From RH-AL1 sp965214415 (GTDB lineage Bacteria; Pseudomonadota; Alphaproteobacteria; Rhizobiales; Beijerinckiaceae), in NCBI GenBank assembly GCA_965214415.1, contig CBDCBQ010000002.1:1-64000 (forward strand): a DNA stretch of 64,000 bases, read 5' to 3'. Below the pieces are notes generated by a model that saw only the letters and a list, made by a program, of their open reading frames with translations, searched no databases and was not told where the DNA came from. The position numbers were made by a program, and so were the translations under genes. Positions 27,483-36,528 of this stretch are shown in pieces (within the stretch, counting starts at the first letter, position 1; each line of letters opens with the position of its first letter).

Positions 27483-28045
27483 CAGCCGACCTCTTTCATG
27501 CGTGCACGGAGTGAATTGAGCTTGGTCTTCAGCGAGGAATCGACCATGCGCGAGCCGAGCTTGACGATCATGCCGCCGATGATCGACGGGTCGACCTTGA
27601 CGGCGACCTCGACCGAGTCCGAGCCGGCGACCTGCGCCAGCGCGTCCTTGATGGCGAGCAGGTGGGCGTCCTTGAGCGGCTCGGCGACGGTGATCTCGGC
27701 GCGCGAGACGCCTTTCTCGGAGTCGTTGAGCTTGGTGTAGTCGCGGATCATGTCATCGAGCGCGAACAGGCGGCGCTTGGTGGCGACGAGCCGCATGAAC
27801 TTGGCGGCGGTGCCGGCGATGCCGGCCTTGGCGAGGAGCGCGTCGATCGCCTTGATCTGATCCTCGGAGGAAAAGGCCGGGCTCTTCAAAAAGCGGCGGA
27901 GGTCCGCGCTCTCGTCGATCATGGCCTGGAAGGTCGCGAGATCCTCGCCGACCTTCTCGGTCTCCTTCGATTCCTTGGCGAGATCGAACAGGGCCTGCGC
28001 ATAGCGTCCCGCCATGCCCGAGACGTATGTTTCCTCTTTCGCCAA
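27482..28045 (-). CDS. atpH: ATP synthase F1 subunit delta
   Basis: Peripheral-stalk subunit joining F1 to b/b', 187 residues. VSGMAGRYAQALFDLAKE at the N terminus and the C-terminal VKVDPSIIGGMIVKLGSRMV with DSSLKTKLNSLR are typical OSCP/delta features. The start codon is TTG at 28045 with only a weak ribosome site. First gene of the atpHAGD set. Confidence 0.95.
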
Positions 28046-28431
28046 ACCCCGAGCCCTTCGTCACCGCCCCCGGTGTGGCGCAAGGACCGAGCGGATCGAA
28101 GATCGACGCTGTCCGGCTTCACCGTTCTGTCACGGGAAATGCGCCTTCCGGCGCCTCCTCCCGCAAGGCGCCGTCCCGGTACCATAGGGGTTTTGGGGGC
28201 GCAACCCTGATGGGGCGCGGCGCGGATCGGGTCCGCCACCGACGTCTCGCCTGAGCACGCGGCGGACAAAGCGGATTTAGAAGGCTCAAGTCGCTCAGCG
28301 GCCGGCGATTTCCGTGAGCTTCTTCGCCAGCCCCGAGCCGATCGAGGCCGGGTCGCTGAAGCCCCCGCCGATGCCTTGCCGCCGAGCCTGAGGCGCCGCG
28401 CGACTTCCGCAAGGTCGCGCACCCTTGAGCC
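28046..28431. other. Spacer between atpH and hrpB, no gene assigned
   Basis: This should hold the promoter of the ATP synthase operon on the minus strand. Near 28383-28436, overlapping the end of hrpB, is an imperfect palindrome (gcctgaggcgccgcgcgac / gtcgcgcacccttgagcc), probably its terminator. A minus-strand stretch encoding FSDPASIGSGLAKKLTEIAG looks protein-like but has no start or ribosome site. Confidence 0.5.
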
Positions 28432-30918
28432 TCAGCTCCCTCGCGGCTTCGCCCGCAGCGTCGGCACGGCGGCGGCGGGGTCCTCCGGCCACGGGTGCTT
28501 CGGGTAGCGGCCACGCATCTCGGCGCGGACGTCGCGCCAGGAGCCGCGCCAAAAACCCGGCAGGTCGCGCGTCACCTGGATCGGCCGGCCGGCGGGGGAG
28601 AGCAACTCAAGCACGAGCGGCACCCCGGCGACGCTCGGGTGCGTGGCGAGGCCATAGAGTTCCTGCACCTTGACCGAGAGGGACGGCCCCTGCGCGGCGG
28701 CGTAGTCGAGCCGGTGGCTCGCGCCGGCCGGCGTCTCGAAGAACGCCGGCGCCTCGGTGTCGAGCGCCCGCGCGCGATCCCATGGCACCAGCGCCTTCAA
28801 GGCCGTATCGAGCCGATCGGCGCCAAGCTCGGCCAAGCTCGTGACGCCTTCGATATGCGGCACGAGCCACGCCGCGCCGTCGGCCGCCAGCGCCGTGTCG
28901 GAGAGGTCCGGCCAAGCGTCCGGCGCCGCCCGACGCACGAGCATGACGCGGTCGCGCCATTGAGTGAGGGCGGGTGTCCACGGCAGCCGCTCGATGCCGA
29001 GCGCGAGCCCCGCCGCGAGGCAGGCCGCCGCCGCCGCGCCGACCGGCACGGCGCGCGGGCCCTCGGCGAGCACGATCGCGCCGAGGCGCCGCGTGTGTCG
29101 GGCCCGCAGCGCCGCGCGAGCCGGATCGAAGTCCAGCGTCTCCGCCTCGACGATGTCACCTGCGGCGACCGCCTCCACCTCGGCCTCGGTCAAGGGTGCC
29201 GCCAGCAGGATGCGCGCGCCGGCGGCGCCGCCCGCAACTTCGGCGATCGCGAGGTAGGGCGCACCGGCCAGCGCCGCGTGCGGCTCGAGCGCGGCGGCGC
29301 GGCCGTTGGCCATCAAGAACTCGCCGGGTTTTCCACGCGCCTTGGCGATCCTGTCGGGGAAGGCCAGCGCCAACAGGCGCCCGACGGCACCGACATCGCC
29401 GTCGCTCCCTGATCTGCCCGCGGCCTTGCCGCCGGCTTGGCGCGCGAACGTCCGTGCCAGCGCCCGCGCGTCGGTGGCACGGGACGCGCGATCGCGCCGG
29501 AAGCGCGTCAGCCGCTCGCGCAGGTCCGCGCCGTCGCCGCCGAGGCCGCGCTCGACGATCAGCGTGGCGATCTCCGCCGCCAGGCCCGCCTCGCCGTCCG
29601 CCGCCGCCAGCACGACCATGCGCGCGAGTCGCGGCGGCAGCGCCAGCGCGCGGATCTTGCGGCCATCGGCGGTGAGCCCGCCGTCGCCATCGAGCGCGCC
29701 GATCGCAGCCAGCATCGCGCGCGCCTCGGCAAGCGCCGGCCCCGGCGGCGGGTCGAGCCAGGCGAGATCGCGCTCGGGCCGCCGCGTGCCCCAGGCGGCG
29801 CAGTCGAGCAGCAGGCCGGAGAGGTCGGCCGAGAGGATGGCAGGCCGCGCGAACGGCTCCAGCGCGCCGGTGCCGGCCTCCTCCCACAGCCGGTAGCAGA
29901 CGCCGGGATCGGTGCGCCCCGCGCGGCCGCGTCGCTGGTCGGCGGAGGCGCGCGACACGCGCCGCGTCTCGAGCCGGGTGAGGCCCAGCGCCGGCTCGTA
30001 GACCGGCACGCGGGCGAGCCCGCAATCGATGACCACGCGCACGCCCTCGATCGTCAGCGACGTCTCGGCGATCGATGTCGCCAGCACGATTTTTCGCGTA
30101 GCCCGCGGGGCAGGGGTGATGGCGGCGTCCTGCGCGCGACGGTCCATCGCGGCATAGAGGGGCGCGACGACGATATCCGCCGGAATGGCGCGCTCGGCGA
30201 GGCGCTGAGCGACGCGCGTGATCTCGCCCTGGCCGGGCAGGAAGGCGAGGATCGAGCCGCTCTCCTCCGCGACCGCGCGCAAAATCGCGCGGGTGACAGA
30301 GTCCTCGACCCGCTCGGCGGGGTCGCGGCCGAGATAGCGCGTCTCGACGGGGTAGGCGCGCCCCTGCGATTCGATCACCGGCGCGTTCTCGAGCAGGCGC
30401 GCCACCCGCGCGCCGTCGAGCGTCGCCGACATCACGAGCAGCCGCAGATCCGGGCGCAAGGCTCGCGCGTCGAGGGCCAGCGCCAGCCCGAGGTCGGCGT
30501 CGAGCGCGCGCTCGTGGAATTCGTCGAACAGGACCGCGGCGATGCCGTCGAGGCCGGGGTCGTCGAGGATCATGCGCACGAAGACGCCCTCGGTGACGAC
30601 CTCGATGCGGGCATCGGCCGAGGCTCGCGTCTCGAAGCGCGCGCGCAGGCCGACCGCGTGGCCGACCTCCTCGCCGAACGAGGCCGCGAGCCGGGTGGCG
30701 GCGGCGCGGGCGGCGAGCCGGCGCGGTTCGAGCAGGATGAGCCGGCGCCCGGCGGCCCAGGGCGTGTCGAGCAGTGCCAGCGGCAGCCGCGTCGTCTTGC
30801 CGGCGCCGGGCGGCGCGACGACCACCATGCATGCGCCGTCGGCGGCCATCGCCGCCACCACGCGCGGCAGCACGGCATCGATGGGAAGCTCGGCTAGCGG
30901 TGGCACGCGGCCCGACAT
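28432..30918 (-). CDS. hrpB: ATP-dependent helicase HrpB (DEAH box)
   Basis: 828 residues, DEAH/RHA-type helicase. Motif I APPGAGKTTRLPLALL, motif II LFDEFHERALDADLG, motif III VMSATLD and motif VI SADQRRGRAGRTDPGVCYRLW are intact, and the HrpB-specific C-terminal domain (PWDRARALDTEAPAFFETPA) is present. Its biological substrate is not well defined in bacteria. The start MSGRVPPLAELPID at 30918 fits the family; the frame extends to 30975. Confidence 0.95.
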   Translation of the reverse strand: MSGRVPPLAELPIDAVLPRVVAAMAADGACMVVVAPPGAGKTTRLPLALLDTPWAAGRRLILLEPRRLAARAAATRLAASFGEEVGHAVGLRARFETRASADARIEVVTEGVFVRMILDDPGLDGIAAVLFDEFHERALDADLGLALALDARALRPDLRLLVMSATLDGARVARLLENAPVIESQGRAYPVETRYLGRDPAERVEDSVTRAILRAVAEESGSILAFLPGQGEITRVAQRLAERAIPADIVVAPLYAAMDRRAQDAAITPAPRATRKIVLATSIAETSLTIEGVRVVIDCGLARVPVYEPALGLTRLETRRVSRASADQRRGRAGRTDPGVCYRLWEEAGTGALEPFARPAILSADLSGLLLDCAAWGTRRPERDLAWLDPPPGPALAEARAMLAAIGALDGDGGLTADGRKIRALALPPRLARMVVLAAADGEAGLAAEIATLIVERGLGGDGADLRERLTRFRRDRASRATDARALARTFARQAGGKAAGRSGSDGDVGAVGRLLALAFPDRIAKARGKPGEFLMANGRAAALEPHAALAGAPYLAIAEVAGGAAGARILLAAPLTEAEVEAVAAGDIVEAETLDFDPARAALRARHTRRLGAIVLAEGPRAVPVGAAAAACLAAGLALGIERLPWTPALTQWRDRVMLVRRAAPDAWPDLSDTALAADGAAWLVPHIEGVTSLAELGADRLDTALKALVPWDRARALDTEAPAFFETPAGASHRLDYAAAQGPSLSVKVQELYGLATHPSVAGVPLVLELLSPAGRPIQVTRDLPGFWRGSWRDVRAEMRGRYPKHPWPEDPAAAVPTLRAKPRGS

Positions 30919-31006
30919 CCTCGAGCCTTGCCGCGACGCCAGCGGCCGGTCAATGCGGGCGGGCGTTGACGGCACTGACGCGGCCCCTTACACACCGCGG
31001 CGGAGC

Positions 31007-31082
31007 GGGGCTGTAGCTCAGATGGGAGAGCGCTGCAATCGCACTGCAGAGGTCAGGGGTTCGATTCCCCTCAGCTCCACCA
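31007..31082 (+). tRNA. tRNA-Ala, anticodon CGC
   Basis: Full cloverleaf of 76 nt including an encoded CCA. Acceptor stem GGGGCTG / CAGCTCC (one G-T pair), D arm with GCTCAGATGGGAGAGC, anticodon stem CTGCA / TGCAG with loop ATCGCAC (anticodon CGC), and T arm AGGGG TTCGATT CCCCT. Its 3' 47 bases are the outer end of the 1.6-kb inverted repeat. Confidence 0.97.
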
Positions 31083-32648
31083 CCCAGTCCTGCCAATATA
31101 TCGTATTATATGCGATTTCCAGTAAGCCTTTGTACTTCCGCTACTTAGCTCGCAGCTGCGCGGTATCCAGTTCTTTCCGTCCCTACTTTCGCGACCTTCC
31201 TGCGGTAATTTGCGGTTTGTCTCTGTCGCTACTTTTAGCGTTTCCGAATCTTGGCGCGTCGATGATGGAGCATCTTTGCAAGTCCTGGCCTGCAATGCAA
31301 AATGCATTGCGGCTTCAGACACGACGGCACTGATGCAGACCGGCCTGGACGATGAGGCAGGAAGCAGTTGTGCGCCGTCGCAGCATCGCGGGCGTCCCAT
31401 CCGCGATGGCGGTGGATGACAGGTTGATCGCCTTCCGAAGGTGCTGCAGGATTCAGTTCGGCCGCGATAGTCCGATCGCCTGCTGCTGCTCGTGCCAGCC
31501 TATTGGCACATCAAGCAAGTGCCGCGTGCTCGCCGGCGCAGCAATGATACGTGCAGGGCCGCCCGCATCAGCTTAGGCAGGAAGGCGAGCGACGGCCGCA
31601 TCCAGGATCATGCCTTCGCTCCGGCAATTGCGCGACGTGATAGCGCATGCCAGCTGGTGCTGCTCACCCGAATTGACCAAGCGCAGGTCAGGATGAGCGG
31701 TCGCGGGCCGGAGGACCTTGCTATGACGCCCGCGCCCATCAAAGGTCACAGGAACGGATGGCTGGCGTTCGCCGTCGCCTTTGTTGCCGCCAGGACATGC
31801 TGCGCCAGCATACCCGTGCTCGCCCTCGCGTCCAACGCTTGCCCAAATGAGACGACACGCAGGGTCATCTGTTTCAAGACCGCGCGCCATCTCCGCACGG
31901 CGTCGATCAGCTTTCCGGCTTGCAGAACATACGGTGCGACAAGCAGGCCCGTCGCAAGCCGTCCTGTGCGCAAGTCGCGCGGCGCCGTTCGCGTGAACGT
32001 GGCAAGCCGTCGTCGTTCGCTACGATCAGATCGCCGATGGCGGCGCAGCAACAGGTCCGGGAGCAGAATGCGACTGGCCGCGACTTCGGACCGGCTCCCA
32101 GGATCTCGCCGTGGTGCAGGACGGACAGAGCAGCACCGCTTCCGGCCCCACCCTGCCGGCATGCCGCACGTCCTCGCTCCCCGACGTTCGGGCGAGGTGT
32201 CCGACCCGACCAGTCCATCCGCGATGCCATTCAGCAAGGCAACCGCGTGCTGAATCAAGAACTGGATAGCAAGCCGCGCCCGGAAGGTGCACTTGTTCAA
32301 ACCTTCCCGAAAGGCGTCCACCATGATGGCGATGCTCACCGCCATGCGAAGGCCGCCTGCGATGGGTAGAGCGCAGGGGCGGATGGCCCTGCTCGCGAGC
32401 TTGTTTGCCACGTACCCACTCCCCTCCCGTCACGTCCTGCATGCAAGCGTGGTTCACGTCGACAGTCGACGGTAAAGTGCGGAGCGCCTGCACTTTTCTG
32501 CGCGGCAGGCCTGCAGTGTCTCAGTGACGAGACACGAACATGACGTGCTGGCGAGATTGCGGGCATCAGACACTTACTACCCACCGGAATACCGGCTCTG
32601 CAGCTGAACTCGGATGTTTGCCGGCACACATGGAATGGCACAAGCTGG
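31036..32648. repeat. 1,613-bp inverted repeat, left copy
   Basis: Matches the reverse complement of 60347-61959 over the full length with no indel; comparing the two I see only about six substitutions. The outer 47 bp are the 3' part of tRNA-Ala. It contains a perfect 8-bp palindrome GCAATGCA-AAA-TGCATTGC (31292-31310) and, at the inner end, clustered palindromes such as GTGTCTC-agtgac-GAGACAC (32516-32535). Confidence 0.95.
31746..32411 (-). CDS. Hypothetical 221-residue protein in inverted repeat, left copy
   Basis: Frame opens with GTG (MANKLASRAIRPCALPIAGG) about 7 bases after a GGGAGGGG-type ribosome site and ends KATANASHPFL. The first ~75 residues look protein-like (AVSIAIMVDAFREGL, FLIQHAVALLNGIADGL); the central part is very Arg rich and could be frame-shifted or non-coding. 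No family recognised. The frame is kept in both copies with two residue differences. Confidence 0.35.
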   Translation of the reverse strand: MANKLASRAIRPCALPIAGGLRMAVSIAIMVDAFREGLNKCTFRARLAIQFLIQHAVALLNGIADGLVGSDTSPERRGARTCGMPAGWGRKRCCSVRPAPRRDPGSRSEVAASRILLPDLLLRRHRRSDRSERRRLATFTRTAPRDLRTGRLATGLLVAPYVLQAGKLIDAVRRWRAVLKQMTLRVVSFGQALDARASTGMLAQHVLAATKATANASHPFL

Positions 32649-32657
32649 GCCGAGAGA

Positions 32658-32702
32658 CGACCGTCAGCTTACGGCGCCTTTGAGGCAGTGAGCTGACGGT
32701 CG
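32658..32702. other. 12-bp inverted repeat just inside the left repeat boundary
   Basis: CGACCGTCAGCT (32658-32669) and AGCTGACGGTCG (32691-32702) are perfect complements around a 21-nt loop. It starts 10 bp inside the boundary where the two 1.6-kb copies diverge. Could be an operator, terminator or recombination site. Confidence 0.5.
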
Positions 32703-32714
32703 CGGTATTGTTCT

Positions 32715-33170
32715 TCAGGCAACCAGCGGAAAGAGGCCAACCAAGCTTTCGCTATAACGGGCAGGTGCGACCCAGCGGGGTAGCGCCGGACCTGCGAGGT
32801 CGACGCGCAGGAAGGCGTTCTCCTCCAGTCCGTCCCACAGGCTCGCCGGCAACCGCGCGCGGCCGGCGGTCCAGCGCCACGCCGCGTCACCATCTCGCTC
32901 GACGGCGTGAAAGCCGATGCAGAGGCGTGGGTCGCCGACCGCGAAGCCACGCGGCACGCCGAGCCGTCATCGAGCGTGAGGGCGGCGACGCACAGGCCGA
33001 GCGCGCGGCGATCCGGTGAGGCCGAGATCTCCGCAGGAATGCTAGTCCCGGAGACGAGCCAGACATTCTCGGCGCCTGCCGGAACAGCAAAGCGCGCCGA
33101 CAGCCCGCGCACGCGCGGCTCAATCCGCACGCCGTCGACCAGGAGGTGGATGTCGCTCAGCCCCTGCTCC
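32715..33170 (-). pseudogene. Degenerate C-terminal fragment resembling Hint-domain protein tails
   Basis: Minus-strand reading gives HLLVDGVRIEPRVRGLSARF then AENVWLVSGTSIPAEI and DRRALGLCVAALTLDDGSA in one frame, then, after a frameshift near 32960, VGDPRLCIGFHAVERDGDAA and GRARLPASLWDGLEENAFLR in another. This order resembles the tail following Hint domains in some alphaproteobacterial secreted proteins; I give that from memory. The 5' part is missing, cut off by the LysR fragment. Confidence 0.5.
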
Positions 33171-33182
33171 TCGGCAGGGCGC

Positions 33183-33488
33183 TGGCACCTCCACGGCCCG
33201 AACGGCGTCGAGGTCGTCGTCAGGCCGCAGGGTCCGCTGCGCGCCAACAACGCGGAAGCGTTGACTCCGGCGCTCCTCGCCGGACTCGGCCTCGCTGTCT
33301 ATCCCGACTTCCTCGTCTGGGACGATCTGCAGGCCGGACGCCTCGTCCGCGTTCTGCCGAAATGGTCGTCGCCGCCCATCGCGCTGAACCTGGTCACGCC
33401 GCCCGGAAGGTTGCGCCCGCCGCGCGTGACCGCCCTGATCGCATTCCTGGAGCGGAGTCTGGCATCGGCGCCATGGGTCGACGTGTAG
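33183..33488 (+). pseudogene. LysR regulator, C-terminal fragment
   Basis: About 101 codons matching the end of a LysR substrate-binding domain: GPLRANNAEALTPALLAGLG, LVWDDLQAGRLVRVLPKW, SSPPIALNLVTPPGRLRPPR. It aligns closely with the last third of the intact LysR at 55102-56019. The DNA-binding domain and most of the sensor domain are absent, so it is not functional. Confidence 0.8.
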
Positions 33489-33575
33489 GCGACACTACTA
33501 CGAACGTCCGCTTGCAGGCAGCTCGCCCCCGACGCGGGAACAACGACGGTTGCCCCAACGAAGCTCGTGCGCCCC

Positions 33576-33754
33576 GTGGCCGGCTTGTGGCTCGCCTTCG
33601 TCATGGCGGACCACGTCGAGGCGCACCTGCGGGAGGGTCGGCTCGTGCAAGTACTCGAGAACTGGTGCCCGCGTTTTGCCGGCTATCACCTGTAATGATC
33701 GAGCCGACGGCGGCCTTTGCGCTGCTGCTTGAGGCGCTGCGCCACCGCGCGTGA
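33576..33754 (+). pseudogene. Second LysR C-terminal fragment
   Basis: VAGLWLAFVMADHVEAHLRE and GRLVQVLENWCPRFAGYHL end at a TAA (33693-33695), and a continuation (EPTAAFALLLEALRHRA) is found in another frame up to 33754. This is the tail of a different LysR subgroup, broken by a frameshift. Its end overlaps the start assigned to the next gene. Confidence 0.65.
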
Positions 33755-34830
33755 AGAAGGATTCGGAATTGAGGAAGAACGCGTTGATCGTGGGCGCCAG
33801 CGGCATCGCCGGCAGCGCAGTCGCCGATCTCCTGTCCCGTGAAGGGTGGGCGGTGACGGGTCTCGCCCGTAAGCCCGTCTCGAGCCCGGGAGTGACGCCG
33901 TTGGCAGCGAATCTGCTCGATCCTCTAGGCCTGCGCGAGACGCTGGCCGACGCGAGGCCGGAACTCGTCGTGATCACCACCTGGATCAAGCGTCCCACTG
34001 AAGCCGAGATGGTGGACGTCAACGGCCGGGCGCTACGCGACCTTCTCGAGGCAATGCGGGTCGGCGGAAGCGTCCGCCACGTCGCGTTGGTGACCGGGCT
34101 GAAGCACTACCTCGGCCCCTTCGAGGCTTACGGTCAGGGCAACGTGCCTCCGACTCCATTCCGCGAGACGCAGGGCCGCCTCGACGTACCGAACTTCTAC
34201 TACGCGCAGGAGGACGCCGTATTCGAAGCCGCGGAGCGCGAGAGCTTCACTTGGAGCGTGCATCGCGCCCACACGATTATCGGCAAGGCCGTGGGCAACG
34301 CCATGAACATGGGCACAACGCTGGCCGTCTACGCCACGCTCTGCCGGGAACTCGGCCGGCCGTTCATGTTCCCGGGATCGCCCAAGCAGTGGGAGTGCCT
34401 TACCGACATGACCGACGCACGTCTCCTCGCGGACCATGTGCTCTGGGCGGCGACGACACCGCGAGCGGCAAACGAGGCATTTAACGTTGTCGATGGGGAC
34501 GTCTTTCGCTGGAGTTGGATGTGGGGCCGGATCGCTGGTTGGTTCGGGATCGAGGCCGTGCCGTTCGACGGCGCGGTGCGGCCGCTCGAGGAGCAGATGG
34601 CGGACGACTCTGCGGCGTGGGCCAGCATCGCGGAGCGGGATGGTCTCGTGGAACCGAAGCTGGAGGACCTCGCCTCGCCCTGGCACACCGACGGCGACCT
34701 CGGGCGCCCAATCGAGGTCGTTACCGACATGAGCAAAAGCCGCAAGATCGGCTTTGCCACCTACCAGGCGACTGACGAGGCCTTCTTCGACCTTTTCAAG
34801 AGGTTGCGTTCGGACCGGCTGATCCCCTGA
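33751..34830 (+). CDS. SDR oxidoreductase, PRISE (progesterone 5-beta-reductase/iridoid synthase-like) family
   Basis: 359 residues. Rossmann motif ALIVGASGIAGSAVADLL, catalytic Lys in VTGLKHYLGPFEAYG, catalytic Tyr in VPNFYYAQEDAVFE, and SVHRAHTIIGKAVGNAMNMG, the set typical of PRISE enzymes that reduce enone C=C bonds with NADPH. Plant members reduce progesterone; bacterial members have unknown natural substrates and act on small enones. The GTG start at 33751 overlaps a LysR remnant and has no clear ribosome site. Upstream of a MarR-divergent aromatic cluster on the same strand as it. Confidence 0.88.
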   Translation: MKKDSELRKNALIVGASGIAGSAVADLLSREGWAVTGLARKPVSSPGVTPLAANLLDPLGLRETLADARPELVVITTWIKRPTEAEMVDVNGRALRDLLEAMRVGGSVRHVALVTGLKHYLGPFEAYGQGNVPPTPFRETQGRLDVPNFYYAQEDAVFEAAERESFTWSVHRAHTIIGKAVGNAMNMGTTLAVYATLCRELGRPFMFPGSPKQWECLTDMTDARLLADHVLWAATTPRAANEAFNVVDGDVFRWSWMWGRIAGWFGIEAVPFDGAVRPLEEQMADDSAAWASIAERDGLVEPKLEDLASPWHTDGDLGRPIEVVTDMSKSRKIGFATYQATDEAFFDLFKRLRSDRLIP

Positions 34831-35016
34831 TGGATGCTTGACAGCGAGCTTAGATCAAACGGCGCATCAGTCAGCGCCAGATTGGTGGAGGCTCGTGTGC
34901 ACGTTCGTAACATTCTCGACACTATGGCTGCTTTTGAGACCGGCCGATACGTCCGGAAAGGCGTCAACGGGCGCACTGCGGCCTGGCTGCTCTACGATTG
35001 GCTCGCAAGTGTTGCC

Positions 35017-35505
35017 TCACCTCAGAGAGCGCTGCATCAGATCCGCTACGTGACGGAGTTCGTCACTATTGAGGGCAAGGCTTCCGCGCAGAGCGACAGC
35101 AGTCTCCCGGATCAAGCGCTCGGACGTCACCCGACCGGGGTCCGTAAGCGTGACGAGGGTCCGACGCGCATCTAACGGATCGGCTGTAGCAATCACGTGA
35201 CCTTCCCGCCGCAGTCCATCGATGAGCATGGACACGTTGGCGCGCGAGACCTTTAGGATCGCGACGATCTCGCTCTGCGGGCACGGTTCTTCTCGCGACC
35301 ACAGGATGGCCAGGACCTGCAGGCGCCCTGGCGTCAGCGCGTCCTGTCCGAGCCAACCGGTAAGCAGCGTGTCGACGCGGTGCGCCGTTTCGCGCAGGAC
35401 GAACAGAAATTCGAGCGCGGCGGCCTCCGCCGGCTCCAGGACTTCGGCGTAGCGCCGCCGCAAATCGGCGGGCGGCACAAGCGCAGATTTTTTTTTCGAT
35501 GCCAT
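35017..35505 (-). CDS. MarR-family transcriptional regulator
   Basis: 162 residues with a central winged helix-turn-helix: LTPGRLQVLAILWS, SEIVAILKVSRANVSMLIDG (recognition helix), REGHVIATADPLDARRTLVTLT (wing) then a C-terminal dimer helix. MarR proteins usually repress neighbouring catabolic genes and release DNA on binding a phenolic ligand. Divergent from the FAH operon, with a palindrome between. The end of its reading frame runs into the spacer after the PRISE gene. Confidence 0.92.
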   Translation of the reverse strand: MASKKKSALVPPADLRRRYAEVLEPAEAAALEFLFVLRETAHRVDTLLTGWLGQDALTPGRLQVLAILWSREEPCPQSEIVAILKVSRANVSMLIDGLRREGHVIATADPLDARRTLVTLTDPGRVTSERLIRETAVALRGSLALNSDELRHVADLMQRSLR

Positions 35506-35513
35506 GCTCGAAC

Positions 35514-35529
35514 TGTTAAGGGCTTAACA
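35514..35529. promoter_or_regulatory. Probable MarR operator
   Basis: TGTTAAG-gg-CTTAACA is a palindrome with 7-bp perfect arms, 9 bp upstream of the MarR ATG and about 80 bp before the FAH gene. Size and position fit an autoregulatory MarR site. Confidence 0.6.
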
Positions 35530-35607
35530 AGTTTGCACGAGGTGCTCTCGCGAACCTTCGACCACTCCAGGTCATGGTGGCCCTCGCACGAACGCTGAAG
35601 CCACGCC

Positions 35608-36528
35608 ATGCCGTCTTTCGCTCTCGCCACCCTGAAGACCCCAGATGGCCCTAGCGCCGCGATCCGTGTCGCTGGTCGCTACCATCCTCTCTCCTTGCAA
35701 GGCCCACGCTGGGAGCGTGCAAGCTGCCGATCGCTGCTAGCCGAATGGGACGATGCTTTTCCCGTCTTGGAAGCCCTCGCTGAGACGCTGAACGCAGAGG
35801 CGGGAATTGGCGAGGGCGAAGCCGAACTGATGACCCCGGTGCCCAACCCCGACAAACTGCTCGCCGTCGGCGCCAACTACTCCGGGCATCTTAAAGAGAT
35901 GGGCCTCGCCGTAGCGCGGTGGGACAGCATGCCCTTCTTCATGCGACCGCCCACCACCACGCTCGTCGGTCCTGGTCCTACGGTGCGGATACCCCGCTCG
36001 ACGAAGCAATTCGACTGGGAGTGCGAGCTTGCCGTTTTCGTCGGGCGCCGGCTGCGGCACGTCGATCGCAGCACTGCGGCGGCGGCCATCGCGGGCTATG
36101 CCGTAGGGCTCGACATGAGCTGCCGCGACCTCATCCGCGTCGACAATGATCTTCAGGTCGACCTCGTCCGCGGCAAGGCCCAGGACACGATGGCTCCTTG
36201 CGGGCCGGTGATGATGCCGGCGCGATATGCCGGCGACGTCGGTGATCTTCGTATCACGCTTGCCGTCAACGGCGAGACGATGATGGACGCTTCGACCGAT
36301 GAGATGCTCTACGCCGTCGACGAGCAGCTCTCCATCATCAGCCGCTACGTCACGCTCGAGCCAGGCGACATCCTGTTCACGGGATCGCCGTCGGGCTCGG
36401 CGGGGGTGCACGGTAACCGTTGGCTGAAGAACGGGGATCGCATACGCGCCGAGATCGCTACGGTTGGCGTCCTCGAGGTCACCGTTCATGACGATCGTCA
36501 CGACGGGCCGCTGGAAGCTTTGCCATGA
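35608..36528 (+). CDS. Fumarylacetoacetate hydrolase (FAH) family protein
   Basis: 306 residues. The FAH-fold core starts at LLAVGANYSGHLKEMG; metal ligands are the two Glu of FDWECELAVFVGRRL and the Asp of YAVGLDMSCRDL; LEPGDILFTGSPSG closes the active site. The family hydrolyses or decarboxylates ring-cleavage products such as fumarylpyruvate, 2-oxo-hept-4-ene-dioate or acylpyruvates. Its stop overlaps the next ATG (ATGA). First gene of a four-gene operon under the divergent MarR. Confidence 0.9.
   Translation: MPSFALATLKTPDGPSAAIRVAGRYHPLSLQGPRWERASCRSLLAEWDDAFPVLEALAETLNAEAGIGEGEAELMTPVPNPDKLLAVGANYSGHLKEMGLAVARWDSMPFFMRPPTTTLVGPGPTVRIPRSTKQFDWECELAVFVGRRLRHVDRSTAAAAIAGYAVGLDMSCRDLIRVDNDLQVDLVRGKAQDTMAPCGPVMMPARYAGDVGDLRITLAVNGETMMDASTDEMLYAVDEQLSIISRYVTLEPGDILFTGSPSGSAGVHGNRWLKNGDRIRAEIATVGVLEVTVHDDRHDGPLEALP

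Noticed and set aside
28295..28552. Minus-strand frame ending FSDPASIGSGLAKKLTEIAG
   Set aside because: The end looks like protein, but most of the frame overlaps hrpB, and no start or ribosome site precedes the part that does not.
31492..32253. 253-codon plus-strand frame in the left repeat
   Set aside because: Composition is dominated by Arg, Ser and Ala with no ribosome site. It is antisense to the better 221-codon frame.
34831..35016. Possible gene between the PRISE reductase and MarR genes
   Set aside because: Short frames only, no ribosome site and no recognisable motif.
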